Assembly: GCA_027067555.1 (NCBI GenBank)
Contig: JAMOVU010000063.1
Coordinates: 1-45,965 of the forward strand
Reading direction: 5' to 3'
DNA length: 45,965 nucleotides
From: Candidatus Aminicenantota bacterium
GTDB lineage: Bacteria; Acidobacteriota; Aminicenantia; JAMOAD01
The position numbers and the translations under genes are program-made. The notes beneath the pieces were generated by a model, which was not told where the DNA came from, did not search any database, and saw only the letters and a list, made by a program, of their open reading frames with translations. Numbering within the stretch: position 1 is the first letter of the stretch; every line of letters starts with the position of its first letter. Positions 17,955 to 26,387 of this stretch are shown here, piece by piece.

Positions 17955-17984
17955 TGTAGAGACCTTGCATGCAAGGTCTCTACA
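17955..17984. repeat. REP-like perfect palindrome, 30 bp
   Basis: Perfect inverted repeat centred between 17969 and 17970; each arm is TGTAGAGACCTTGCA. It is preceded by TAAAATAATATAAAA, which also precedes the copy at 19857. GTAGAGAC...GTCTCTAC palindromes of this kind occur in many bacteria beside REP-associated transposases (RAYTs), and a RAYT fragment starts 11 nt downstream. Confidence 0.8.
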
Positions 17985-17994
17985 GAGGGATGGG

Positions 17995-18222
17995 AAAAAC
18001 AAATTTATGTCAAAAATATCGCCAAAAACAGGTTCATTGTCGGTAATTATCCGTTCGTACAAATCAGCGGTTACAAATACTGCCCGAAAAATCAACAAAA
18101 ATTTCTCATGGCAGCCGCGATACTATGAACACATAATAAGAGATGAAAATGATTTTATAAAAATATCGGAATACATATTGGAAAATCATCTCAAATGGGA
18201 GGAGGATGAATATTATTTGTGA
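17995..18222 (+). pseudogene. C-terminal remnant of a REP-associated tyrosine transposase (RAYT)
   Basis: About 75 codons read SLSVIIRSYKSAVTNTARKI, then FSWQPRYYEHIIRDENDF and ISEYILENHLKWEED. This is the C-terminal half of IS200-like TnpA_REP proteins. The N-terminal half with the HUH nuclease motif is missing, so the product cannot be active. The frame stays open back through the palindrome to an ATG at 17965, but that part is repeat DNA. RAYTs are domesticated single-copy transposases that act on REP palindromes; here one lies directly upstream. Confidence 0.75.
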
Positions 18223-18402
18223 TGATTCCAAAACATATATTCCTCAAAAATCAGATAAATTAGAAAAATACAAAAGAGTCAAACTGAATTAAAAATAATT
18301 GGATTACATTTGAATAATTAAAGGATTTTTTGCCTGTAAGCTTGATTTTGCATGTAAAAAGCTGTTTTTGTTTATAATAGAATATATTATTTTTTTAACT
18401 TC

Positions 18403-18431
18403 TTGATTTTTATACTTTAAAGTATTATACT
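18403..18431 (+). promoter_or_regulatory. Promoter of the ATPase gene, leaderless layout
   Basis: TTGATT (18403-18408), 17 bp, TATACT (18426-18431), then 7 nt to the ATG at 18439. No usable ribosome binding site is present. The spacer and the -10 are covered by two inverted repeats. Confidence 0.6.
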
Positions 18432-18440
18432 TAAGAGTAT
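18412..18440 (+). promoter_or_regulatory. Two tandem ATACT-N4-AGTAT inverted repeats (candidate operator)
   Basis: The first, ATACT-TTAA-AGTAT (18412-18425), is a perfect 14-bp palindrome inside the promoter spacer. The second, ATACT-TAAG-AGTAT (18427-18440), overlaps the -10 and ends inside the start codon. Their centres are 15 bp apart. A dimeric repressor bound here would block both transcription and start-codon access. The repeats are seen in the sequence; the operator role is inferred. Confidence 0.55.
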
Positions 18441-19794
18441 GAAATTTGTTAATAGAATTAAAGAGCTTGAACTTTTAAAAAAATATCTTGGAAAAGGTCT
18501 TGTTATAGTCTATGGAAGAAGAAGGGTTGGAAAGACAGCTCTTATTCGTAAACTTATTGAAAACCAAAAAAGTATCTATTATCAGGCAGTAAAAATACCT
18601 AAAGAACTTCTCTACAAAGAGCTTTCCACTATAATCGGTAACAAAATAGGTGATGAGATTTTAAGCTCGGGAGAGATAAGAGACCCGGCAATGATTTTTA
18701 AACTATTTTCAAAAAATGCAAAAGGCTATACCCTCGTTCTTGATGAGTTTGGTTATATGGTTGAAGTGGATCCTTCGCTTCCTTCAATAATTCAAAGAAC
18801 AATTGATGAAAACAGAGGAGAATTCGGGATAATTCTTACAGGTTCAACATACTCAATAATACAAACGCTTTTAGGAGAAAAATCTCCTCTATGGGGTAGA
18901 ATTGAACTTTCTCTTGAAATTAAACCGATTGATTTTACATACACAAAGGATTACTGGGAAAATTTTGATTTTTACTACAGAGCTTCACTTTACGGAGCTC
19001 TCGGAGGAATGCCTTACAACTGGGAGAGAGTTATTTTAAAAAAAGATATTTTTAAAACACTTTATTATACATTTTTTAAACCCGAAAGCCCGCTTTTTCA
19101 GGAAGTTTTTTATATTTTAAGGGAAGAGTTGAGAGAGACAAAAAATTATATGGCAATACTTAATGCCATATCAAGCGGAAGGAGAAGGTTTAATGAGATA
19201 GCTGATCTTTCGTCAATAAATCCATCAAGCATTATGAAGTATCTTGAAGTTTTAAAGGAGATGAAAATAGTAACCCAGGAAATTCCCGTCGGAATTAAAG
19301 AGGGAAGAAAAAGAGGACTCTGGAGAATAGAGGATCCCATGGTAAGGTTCTGGTTCAGATTTGTTTTTCCGAAAAGACATCTTATTGAAATTGATGCTGG
19401 AATGGGAATAATTGATAGTTTGAAAAGGGAGTGGGATAATTATATGGGCAGAGTTTACGAGGATCTTTCAATGCAGATTATTTATGATTTAATAAGAAAA
19501 GAAGAAGTGACTGAAGTTGAAAAAATCGGAAGATGGTGGGGGAAAGCAAAAAATGGAGAGAACATAGAGATAGATATTTTGGGTTTAAATGGAAAAGAAA
19601 TTGTTTTGGCGGGAGAAGTTAAATGGGGATATTTTACGGAGAGTGATTATAAAAGATTTATTAAAAAACTTGAACTTATACCTTTTAAAAGGTATTCTAA
19701 TATGAAAATAATACTTTTTTCAGGAAAAGGTTTCAGGTTTGAAATCCCTGCCAATGTATTGGCAGTGGAGAGAGATAAAATAATGAGAAAATAA
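18439..19794 (+). CDS. Archaeal-type ATPase with DUF234 C-terminal domain
   Basis: 451 residues. The N-terminal AAA/STAND-like ATPase has P-loop GRRRVGKT (26-33), Walker B TLVLDEFGY and ILTGSTYSI (sensor). A winged-helix part (about 233-300) carries RRRFNEIADLSSINPSSIMK. The DUF234 end has E377-x-D379 and E393-V-K395, spaced as in PD-(D/E)XK nucleases. This family is abundant in archaea and thermophilic bacteria, often as scattered mobile genes, and its function is unknown. REP palindromes flank the gene, and its promoter carries a paired repeat. The winged helix could read that repeat, but this is inference. Confidence 0.85.
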   Translation: MKFVNRIKELELLKKYLGKGLVIVYGRRRVGKTALIRKLIENQKSIYYQAVKIPKELLYKELSTIIGNKIGDEILSSGEIRDPAMIFKLFSKNAKGYTLVLDEFGYMVEVDPSLPSIIQRTIDENRGEFGIILTGSTYSIIQTLLGEKSPLWGRIELSLEIKPIDFTYTKDYWENFDFYYRASLYGALGGMPYNWERVILKKDIFKTLYYTFFKPESPLFQEVFYILREELRETKNYMAILNAISSGRRRFNEIADLSSINPSSIMKYLEVLKEMKIVTQEIPVGIKEGRKRGLWRIEDPMVRFWFRFVFPKRHLIEIDAGMGIIDSLKREWDNYMGRVYEDLSMQIIYDLIRKEEVTEVEKIGRWWGKAKNGENIEIDILGLNGKEIVLAGEVKWGYFTESDYKRFIKKLELIPFKRYSNMKIILFSGKGFRFEIPANVLAVERDKIMRK

Positions 19795-19856
19795 CATTTG
19801 CAATAATATACGAAGAAAATATATTAGTGAAAATAGATGGTAAAATAATATAAAAT

Positions 19857-19888
19857 CCGTAGAGACGTAGCATGCTACGTCTCTACGG
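19857..19888. repeat. REP-like perfect palindrome, 32 bp
   Basis: Perfect inverted repeat centred between 19872 and 19873; each arm is CCGTAGAGACGTAGCA. The same TAAAATAATATAAAA stretch precedes it as at 17955. The arms differ from that copy only in the inner bases (GTAG versus CTTG), and the differences are matched on both arms, which argues that the paired structure is selected or copied as a unit. Confidence 0.8.
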
Positions 19889-19956
19889 GAAATAATCCCT
19901 ATCCCCCGTCCCCATTTTACTTTAACAACCAAAAAATAAAAAAAGGTAAAACCTCA

Positions 19957-20025
19957 TCACCCGTTATTGATTGATATCCCAAACTGTTTTGCCCTTCTGT
20001 TAGCTTTATAAAGATCGATATGCAT
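19957..20025 (-). CDS. Possible 22-residue peptide, or gene remnant
   Basis: Minus frame MHIDLYKANRRAKQFGISIN followed by NG and stop, with AAGGGG 5-10 nt upstream of the ATG. The composition looks protein-like, not random AT-rich DNA, yet I know no family. It lies in the 299-bp gap between the ATPase and S9 peptidase genes, next to the REP palindrome. It could equally be the tail of a deleted gene. Confidence 0.2.
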   Translation of the reverse strand: MHIDLYKANRRAKQFGISINNG

Positions 20026-20093
20026 CCTTTCCCCTTGCAAAAAAAGAGTATTTCTGATTAAATTAATAACATAGTTAAAAGCAGGAGGTTGGT

Positions 20094-22148
20094 ATGAAGA
20101 AAAAAATCATAGTATTATTACTTTTTATCGGACTTATAGGTATAGGTTTTTCAGTACAAAAAAGAGCTTTAACATATGCTGATTTTCTTAAGGTTAAATT
20201 GGTAAGTGGTCCGGTAATCTCTCCCGATGGAAATTATCTTGCATACACAGTAAAGGTCCTTGATAAAAAGAAAAATGGCTCAAGGTCATCACTTTACCTT
20301 TTTGATCTTTCAAAGGGAAAAGAGATAAGACTTACAAATTCAAATGCTTCGGATTTTTCTCCTGAGTTCTCATATGATTCAAAATATCTCTACTTTCTTT
20401 CCACAAGGAGTGGAAAAGTTGCTATCTGGAGAATCAGGGTAAACGGAGGAGAAGCTGAAAAGTACCTTGAAATTCCTACGGATATTGATAATTTTAAGTT
20501 ATCACCAACGGGAAATCGTATTGCTTTCACAGCTTTTGCATCGCCAAACATAAGGACATACCAAAAGCAGGTTGAATTCTGGAAAAATGAGAAAAACAGA
20601 AAAACATCCGCATATGTTAGTGACAGGCTTTTTTACAGAGTGTGGAATTATTGGAGAAAGGGAAAATATTCCACTCTGTTTGTTTACTCACCTTCCATAA
20701 ATAGAATAAGGCAGCTTACGAGCGGGTATTATGATGTTCCTCCGGCTGACCTTGGCTCTTCCCATGATCTTGAATTTTCAAAAGATGGAAAATACATATT
20801 TTTTGTTATGAATAAATCTTCTCAACCTCAAAACTCCACAAACAATGATATATTCAAGGTGTCAGTTTACGGAGGAGCAATTACAAAAATAACATCAAAT
20901 GCAGCCAATGATAATAATCCTCTTTTATCGCACAATGGCAAATTCCTTGCCTATAAAGCCATGAAGAGGCCAGGATTTGAAGCTGATAAATACAATATTA
21001 TGGTAAAAGACTTAATAAGCGGAAAACTCGTAAGCTTAACGGAAAACTTTGATAGAAGTGTGAATACAATAAGATGGTCCCCAAATGATGATTCCATATT
21101 CTTTTCGGTAAGCAAGGAGGGATACCATCCGATTTATAAAGTTAATCTTGATACGGGTGAGAAATTCCCGATTGTTAAAAAGGCTTTTGTTAAAAACTTT
21201 GTTGTAAGCAGTGATGGTAAGTATCTTTTTTATACAAAGGAAAAAGTAAACAGACCATCGGAAATTTATGCTTTTAGCATAGAAAAAAACAGGGAATTCC
21301 AATTAACTCACTTTAATGATAAATTGGTTGCATCACTTGAGATGAACCCCCTTGAAGAGTACTGGTTTGAAGGAGCAGGAGGAGATTCTGTTCATTTGAT
21401 GGTGGTTAAACCTCCCTTTTTCAACAAAAGGAAAAAATATCCCGCAATAATGCTTATTCACGGAGGACCTCAGGGAGCATGGGGAGATGATTTTCATCCG
21501 AGGTGGAATGTTCAGATGTTTGCAGCAAGAGGTTATGTAATATTAATGGTTAACTTTCATGGCTCAAGAGGATACGGACAGGCATTTACGGATTCAGTAA
21601 GCAAGGACTGGGGAGGAAAGCCTTATATTGATATAATTAAGGGAACACAGTATGCAATTAACAAATTCAAATATATTGATCCCACCAGGATAGGAGCAGC
21701 AGGAGCTTCATACGGAGGATTCATGATTGATTGGCTTGAAGGTCATGAGCATCCTTTCAAGGTACTTGTATCCCATGCCGGAGTTTATGATCAAAAGAGT
21801 ATGTATGGAGCAACAGAAGAGCTCTGGTTCCCTGAGTGGGAATTCGCAGGTACTCCCTGGACAAATCCAAAAATGTATGAAAAATTTTCTCCCTCTTCTT
21901 ATGTTATGAATTTCAAAACTCCATGCCTTGTTACCGCCGGAGAAAGGGATTACAGGGTCCCCTACACTCAAAGCCTTCAATTTTTCACAGCTCTTCAAAA
22001 AATGGGAGTACCTTCAAAATTGATAGTATTTCCGGATGAGTGCCATTTTATACAAAAACCCAACAATGCTGAATTCTGGTGGAATGAAGTTTTAAATTGG
22101 TTTGACAAATATCTTAAAACTCATAGAAAATACAAGAGAAAAAGATAG
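20094..22148 (+). CDS. S9-family prolyl oligopeptidase/acylaminoacyl-peptidase, exported
   Basis: 684 residues with a signal peptide (about 1-20), so it acts in the periplasm or outside. Residues 30-400 are a seven-bladed WD40-like propeller (ISPDGNYLAYTVK, FSYDSKYLYFLSTRS and similar blades). The C-terminal alpha/beta hydrolase has catalytic Ser539 (GASYGG), Asp619 (GERDYRVP) and His651 (DECHFI), with the oxyanion HGGP. It removes dipeptides or acylated residues from peptides. AGGAGG precedes the ATG. A strong hairpin lies 8 nt after the stop, so it is probably a single-gene transcript. Confidence 0.93.
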   Translation: MKKKIIVLLLFIGLIGIGFSVQKRALTYADFLKVKLVSGPVISPDGNYLAYTVKVLDKKKNGSRSSLYLFDLSKGKEIRLTNSNASDFSPEFSYDSKYLYFLSTRSGKVAIWRIRVNGGEAEKYLEIPTDIDNFKLSPTGNRIAFTAFASPNIRTYQKQVEFWKNEKNRKTSAYVSDRLFYRVWNYWRKGKYSTLFVYSPSINRIRQLTSGYYDVPPADLGSSHDLEFSKDGKYIFFVMNKSSQPQNSTNNDIFKVSVYGGAITKITSNAANDNNPLLSHNGKFLAYKAMKRPGFEADKYNIMVKDLISGKLVSLTENFDRSVNTIRWSPNDDSIFFSVSKEGYHPIYKVNLDTGEKFPIVKKAFVKNFVVSSDGKYLFYTKEKVNRPSEIYAFSIEKNREFQLTHFNDKLVASLEMNPLEEYWFEGAGGDSVHLMVVKPPFFNKRKKYPAIMLIHGGPQGAWGDDFHPRWNVQMFAARGYVILMVNFHGSRGYGQAFTDSVSKDWGGKPYIDIIKGTQYAINKFKYIDPTRIGAAGASYGGFMIDWLEGHEHPFKVLVSHAGVYDQKSMYGATEELWFPEWEFAGTPWTNPKMYEKFSPSSYVMNFKTPCLVTAGERDYRVPYTQSLQFFTALQKMGVPSKLIVFPDECHFIQKPNNAEFWWNEVLNWFDKYLKTHRKYKRKR

Positions 22149-22156
22149 TAAGTGAA

Positions 22157-22184
22157 AAAGGCGGAGCTTTAAAGCTCCGCCTTT
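22157..22184 (+). terminator. Perfect palindromic hairpin after the S9 peptidase gene
   Basis: AAAGGCGGAGCTTT is followed directly by its reverse complement AAAGCTCCGCCTTT, a 14-bp stem. The following bases are CCTTGATTTTT, so the T tract is weak on plus. It probably ends the S9 transcript before the gene at 22234. Confidence 0.65.
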
Positions 22185-22233
22185 CCTTGATTTTTAACGG
22201 GAAAAGAGTTATTTTATAAAGTGAGAGTTTAAA

Positions 22234-22797
22234 ATGAAGAAAGATTTAACATTTTGGGTTACGTTAGTTTCTGTTTTTATATTAATCATCGTACTCCAAT
22301 TTTTTCTAAAGCACACATCTTTCAACCCCCCATCAGTAAAAGAAGTGGAAAATTCAATTAAGGTAATTTTGGTAAACACTGATTGGACATATAAGTACAG
22401 AACAAAAAATGAAGTAAGAATAGTTCCCGAAATCACATTTAAAATCAAAAATGTTGGTAGCAAACCGCTTCAGCATCTTATTGCCAATGTAATTTTTGAG
22501 CTTGAGGGGTTAAATCAGGAGTTAGGCAATGGATGGAAACCGATAATCACAAAAAAGCCCCTTTTACCCGGAGAAACGAGTGAGCCGATAACGATAAAAT
22601 CCGGGTTCGGATACAGAGCAAGCTCTGTAAAAGCTTTTTACAATAATTATTATAATTGGAAAAGAGCGTGGGCAAATATTTTTATAAAATGGAATGGCTC
22701 ACAATATGTAAAATTCGGAAGTTTTGAAATAAGAAAACATATAAAAGGAGTAAAGGTTATTCAGGACAAGGCCCTTTCCGTTGAAAGAATTAAATGA
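22234..22797 (+). CDS. Membrane-anchored protein with Ig-like domain, unknown function
   Basis: 187 residues. One N-terminal membrane helix (about 7-25) works as a signal anchor. The rest is a beta-sandwich, with ITFKIKNVGSKPLQHLIANV then LLPGETSEPITIKSGFGY, the pattern of FxLYD-type domains (a conserved comparison strand, then a proline-Gly-Glu turn). It overlaps the diguanylate cyclase gene by 4 nt, suggesting a shared role near the membrane, perhaps sensing. TTGATT-17-TATTTT upstream is a weak promoter candidate. Confidence 0.6.
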   Translation: MKKDLTFWVTLVSVFILIIVLQFFLKHTSFNPPSVKEVENSIKVILVNTDWTYKYRTKNEVRIVPEITFKIKNVGSKPLQHLIANVIFELEGLNQELGNGWKPIITKKPLLPGETSEPITIKSGFGYRASSVKAFYNNYYNWKRAWANIFIKWNGSQYVKFGSFEIRKHIKGVKVIQDKALSVERIK

Positions 22798-24887
22798 TAA
22801 AAAAACTCATCAATCTTTTTAAAAATTCCCTAACCTTAAAACTGCTAACTCCTATGGTGGCTTTATCTTTCATAGTTCTGTATTCAACAGTTGCCATAGT
22901 GCACAAACAATATAAAACCTCCTTTAATCAAATTTTAAAAACAAGAAAAATAGAAATAGAAGAATACATTAAGAAAGAGATAGAGGATGAAAAAAGCAAA
23001 TTAATGAATATTTCAAAAACACTGTCTCATAATCCTGAAATAATTAATATTTATAAGGAAGACAAAAGAGAAAGATTTAAGCTTTTAAGTATAATTCAGA
23101 TACTGGAATCCGACAAAAACCTTAAAATTCATTTTCATAAGTATCCCGGATTTTCCTATTTCAGATCTTGGGTGCCAGATGATTATGGGGAGGATTTGAG
23201 AAAATTCAGGAGATCCATATCAATACTGTACGAAAGGAAAAGACCTCTTTTTATTCTTGAAAACGGGAGATATAGCTGGAGTCTAAGATGTCTATATCCC
23301 ATCTTTGTAAATGGGAAAATAGCAGGTTCGGTTGAGGCTTTTTACAATATAAAGGATGTAATCCTGACTCCCATAGAAAAAATCTTTAATGTAAAAGCAG
23401 CCTTAATAACAAGAAAACCTGAAACAGAAAAAAAACTTTTTATCCAATATGAAACTCTTTCCAACAAATACATAGCCATTTTCTCAAAGCAAGAAGATGA
23501 ATTGATAAGAGATTTAAAAAAACTGAGAAAATTTGATTTTGATGATTTTTTAATAACAAAAAGTTCCGCATACTTTTCCATACCCATAGAATCAATTGAG
23601 AAAAAGAATTCGGCCTTTTTGATAATAGGAATTCATTATAAAAGGATAGAAAACCTTTTTTATTCAACTTTTTATAAATATGCTTCATTTGAAATAATAA
23701 TTATTTTATTGGGACTTCTAATATATTACATAAGTATAAAAAGATCCATAATATCTCCTTTAAGAAAAATAGATAAGAATATAAAAGAAATTTCGTTAAC
23801 AGGTAATTTAAAAAATAAAACTTTAAAAGTTTCCTCAAGAGATGAGCTTGGAAGAGCAATAGAAACATTTAATAAATTGGTTTTAAGAACATCGGAGCTT
23901 TTTGAATTTAAAGAAACAATAGAAGAAGATTCTTCAACCGAGGATGTATTTAAAAGAATAGAATACCTATTAAAAAATAAATTCGGGATAAAAACATACA
24001 GTATTTATCTTGTAAAAAATTCTCAGGATAAGATGAACATAATATCTTCCCAAAAGGATAAGATGTGGTGCAGCAGAGAGATTCTATTAAATTCATCCCT
24101 CTGTAGAGCCAAAAGGATAGGGAAGATTGTTGATTCAAAGGAAGATTTTCCGGGAATATGTCCATACTTCAGAGGAGGAGACTTATATCATCTTTGTGTA
24201 CCAATTTATTTTCAGGAAAGCGTGGGAGCTATTCTTCAAATAGTTTATAAAAAAGAAGAAGCAGATTTCATAAAGAAAAACAAGCCCCTTCTATTAAACT
24301 ACATAAAGGAAGCCGCACCTGTTCTTGAAGCAAAACAATTAATGAAAAGCCTTAAAGAAAGCGTAATGAGAGATCCTCTTACAGGAATTTACAATAGAAG
24401 ATTTTTAGAGGAATTTGAAGAGCATATATCAGGGCAGGCTGATCGTGATAAGATAAAATTCGGAGTATTAATGATTGACCTTGACCATTTTAAAAGAGTA
24501 AATGATAGATTTGGCCATGATGTGGGAGATTTTGTTCTGACAGAAATCGTTGATGTTTTTCATAATACAATAAGAAGGCTTGATATGGTATTCAGGTACG
24601 GAGGAGAGGAGTTTTTGATTATCTTAAATAATGTTAAAGCAAAAGAGAATGCTGTTAAGGTTGCTGAGAAAATAAGAGAGAATGTGGAGAAACATGAGTT
24701 TAAAAAGATGTCAATAAGGATACCTCAAATAACTATTAGCATAGGAGTATCCGTGTTTCCCGATGATTCGGAAGATTTCTGGGAAAGTGTTAAAAAAGCG
24801 GATATTGCCCTTTATAGAGCAAAAGAGACAGGAAGGAATAAAGTAATAGCTTTTGACTCTTCAATGGAGGAGCAAAAAGGGGATTAA
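22794..24887 (+). CDS. Membrane diguanylate cyclase (sensor-HAMP-GAF-GGDEF)
   Basis: 697 residues. A membrane helix (about 18-36), a periplasmic sensor of about 250 residues and a second helix (about 300-322) are followed by a HAMP-like linker (SPLRKIDKNIKEIS), a GAF-like region (about 370-510) with several Cys, and a C-terminal GGDEF domain. The active-site motif GGEEF (603-607) and the inhibitory RxxD (RRLD, five residues before it) are intact, so it should make cyclic-di-GMP from two GTP and be inhibited by product. The stop overlaps that of the convergent sirtuin gene. Confidence 0.92.
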   Translation: MIKKLINLFKNSLTLKLLTPMVALSFIVLYSTVAIVHKQYKTSFNQILKTRKIEIEEYIKKEIEDEKSKLMNISKTLSHNPEIINIYKEDKRERFKLLSIIQILESDKNLKIHFHKYPGFSYFRSWVPDDYGEDLRKFRRSISILYERKRPLFILENGRYSWSLRCLYPIFVNGKIAGSVEAFYNIKDVILTPIEKIFNVKAALITRKPETEKKLFIQYETLSNKYIAIFSKQEDELIRDLKKLRKFDFDDFLITKSSAYFSIPIESIEKKNSAFLIIGIHYKRIENLFYSTFYKYASFEIIIILLGLLIYYISIKRSIISPLRKIDKNIKEISLTGNLKNKTLKVSSRDELGRAIETFNKLVLRTSELFEFKETIEEDSSTEDVFKRIEYLLKNKFGIKTYSIYLVKNSQDKMNIISSQKDKMWCSREILLNSSLCRAKRIGKIVDSKEDFPGICPYFRGGDLYHLCVPIYFQESVGAILQIVYKKEEADFIKKNKPLLLNYIKEAAPVLEAKQLMKSLKESVMRDPLTGIYNRRFLEEFEEHISGQADRDKIKFGVLMIDLDHFKRVNDRFGHDVGDFVLTEIVDVFHNTIRRLDMVFRYGGEEFLIILNNVKAKENAVKVAEKIRENVEKHEFKKMSIRIPQITISIGVSVFPDDSEDFWESVKKADIALYRAKETGRNKVIAFDSSMEEQKGD

Positions 24888-25615
24888 GATAAATAATTGT
24901 TAATTTGACTTAAAATATCGGAGGCTTTCCCCTTAAAAAAGAAATCCGCAAGGGGTGTAAGAGCGGTTTCTTCAATATTTATTTCTATAGTGCTACCACC
25001 ATTCTTTTTTGTTATTTGCGGAAGATAGGCAGCGGGGTAAACAATTGATGATGTTCCTATAACAATGGCAACATCAGCTGATTCAAAAAGATTAAAAGCC
25101 TTTTCAAGAATTAGCGGATCAAGAGCCTCTCCAAACCAGACGACATCAGGCCTAATAAGACCACCACACTCAGAGCATTTGGGAGGAAATTCTTTAATAG
25201 GATTTTCTTTAAATTTAAAAACCCTGTTCTCCTTTAAACATATGGCCTGCCAGATATTTCCATGCAATTCCACAACTTTTTTTGAGCCTGCTCTCTGATG
25301 CAATCCGTCAATATTCTGGGTTACTATCTCAATATTTCCCAAAGAATTTTCCCACTCTGCCAAAATCCTATGAGCTTTATTGGGTTCTACCTTGGATATT
25401 AATCGCCTTCTGTAATCATAAAATTTCCAGACCAGAACAGGGTCCTTCTGGAAAGCTTCAGGTGTGGCAAGCTCCTCCGCTCTATACTTTTGCCACAGCC
25501 CTCCTCTTCCTCTGAAAGTAGGAACTCCGCTTTCCGCAGAAATCCCGGCACCTGTCAAAACAGCTATTTTTTTCGCACTTTTTATTAACTCTGCTGCTCT
25601 TTCAAAATCACTCAT
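24884..25615 (-). CDS. Sir2-family NAD-dependent protein deacylase, class III-like
   Basis: 243 residues from the ATG at 25615, which overlaps the tatC stop; a longer in-frame start at 25648 would lie inside tatC. NAD site GAGISAESGVPTFRG, TQNIDGLHQRAG, catalytic His118 (ELHGN). Y66 and R69 (FYDYRR) match the Tyr-x-x-Arg pair of class III sirtuins (CobB, SIRT5), which remove succinyl and malonyl groups. Only three of the four usual zinc Cys are present (126, 147, 150); the second is replaced in ICLKENR. Zinc binding may therefore be altered. Last gene of the Tat operon. Confidence 0.92.
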   Translation of the reverse strand: MSDFERAAELIKSAKKIAVLTGAGISAESGVPTFRGRGGLWQKYRAEELATPEAFQKDPVLVWKFYDYRRRLISKVEPNKAHRILAEWENSLGNIEIVTQNIDGLHQRAGSKKVVELHGNIWQAICLKENRVFKFKENPIKEFPPKCSECGGLIRPDVVWFGEALDPLILEKAFNLFESADVAIVIGTSSIVYPAAYLPQITKKNGGSTIEINIEETALTPLADFFFKGKASDILSQINNYLS

Positions 25616-26387
25616 CCTTTTTCTTCTTTTTCCCGAAAATAAGAGCAATTATAATACCTATTCCATAAAGGGCAATTAATGGAAGGGCAATAACACTTTG
25701 GGTTATCATATCAGGTGTTGGAGTTATAACAGCAGCTATGATAAAAGCAATTAAAATAAAGTATTTAAAATATTTTAAAAGAAACTTCGGAGTGACGATA
25801 CCAAATCTCGATAAAAAGAAAATCAAAACAGGAAGCTCAAATGTAAGAGCTATCCCCAAAAGAACCTTTGTGGCAAGGGAAAGATACTGACTTACTGTGA
25901 TCACAGCGGTAAAATCCTTTCCTATATCAAGAAAGAATTTACATGCATAAGGGAAAACAATTTTATATCCAAACCATCCGCCTATAAGAAAAAATATTGT
26001 AGAAAGAAATATAAAGGGGATCGCAAATCTTTTCTCCTTTTTCTCTAAGGCAGGAGAGATGAATTTCCAGAATTGGTAAAATAGCAAAGGAGATGTGAGA
26101 AAAAGTGAAGCAAGAAAGGAGAGCTTTATATACATCATAAAAGGCTCTGTTAAAGATGTATAGGCAAGCTTTCCATCTTTAAGAAATTTTAAAACTGGCA
26201 TTGCAATAAATTCATAGATTTTTTTTGAATATGCCCAGGAAACAAGAAATCCGATTAAAACAATAATAATGGAATAAAAAATTCTTCGTCTTAACTCATC
26301 AAGGTGTTCCCAAAAAGTAAGATTATTGGGATCTTTTTTCCTTTTACCTTTAAGTTTTTTCTTCTGTTTGTTTTCCGTTTTCTCCAT
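25608..26387 (-). CDS. tatC: Twin-arginine translocase subunit TatC
   Basis: 259 residues. It starts in a basic region, then the family signature FWEHLDELRRRIFYSI (about 24-39). Six membrane helices by eye, with SPLLFYQFWKFISPALEKKEKR and VITPTPDMITQ late in the chain. TatC binds the twin-arginine signal and forms the core of the folded-protein export channel. It overlaps tatA by 38 nt and the sirtuin gene by 8 nt. Confidence 0.96.
   Translation of the reverse strand: MEKTENKQKKKLKGKRKKDPNNLTFWEHLDELRRRIFYSIIIVLIGFLVSWAYSKKIYEFIAMPVLKFLKDGKLAYTSLTEPFMMYIKLSFLASLFLTSPLLFYQFWKFISPALEKKEKRFAIPFIFLSTIFFLIGGWFGYKIVFPYACKFFLDIGKDFTAVITVSQYLSLATKVLLGIALTFELPVLIFFLSRFGIVTPKFLLKYFKYFILIAFIIAAVITPTPDMITQSVIALPLIALYGIGIIIALIFGKKKKKDE

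Noticed and set aside
18206-18292. 28-residue frame MNIICDDSKTYIPQKSDKLE... overlapping the end of the RAYT remnant
   Set aside because: Its GGAGG lies too close to the ATG, it matches nothing, and it overlaps another frame. Chance in AT-rich DNA is enough.
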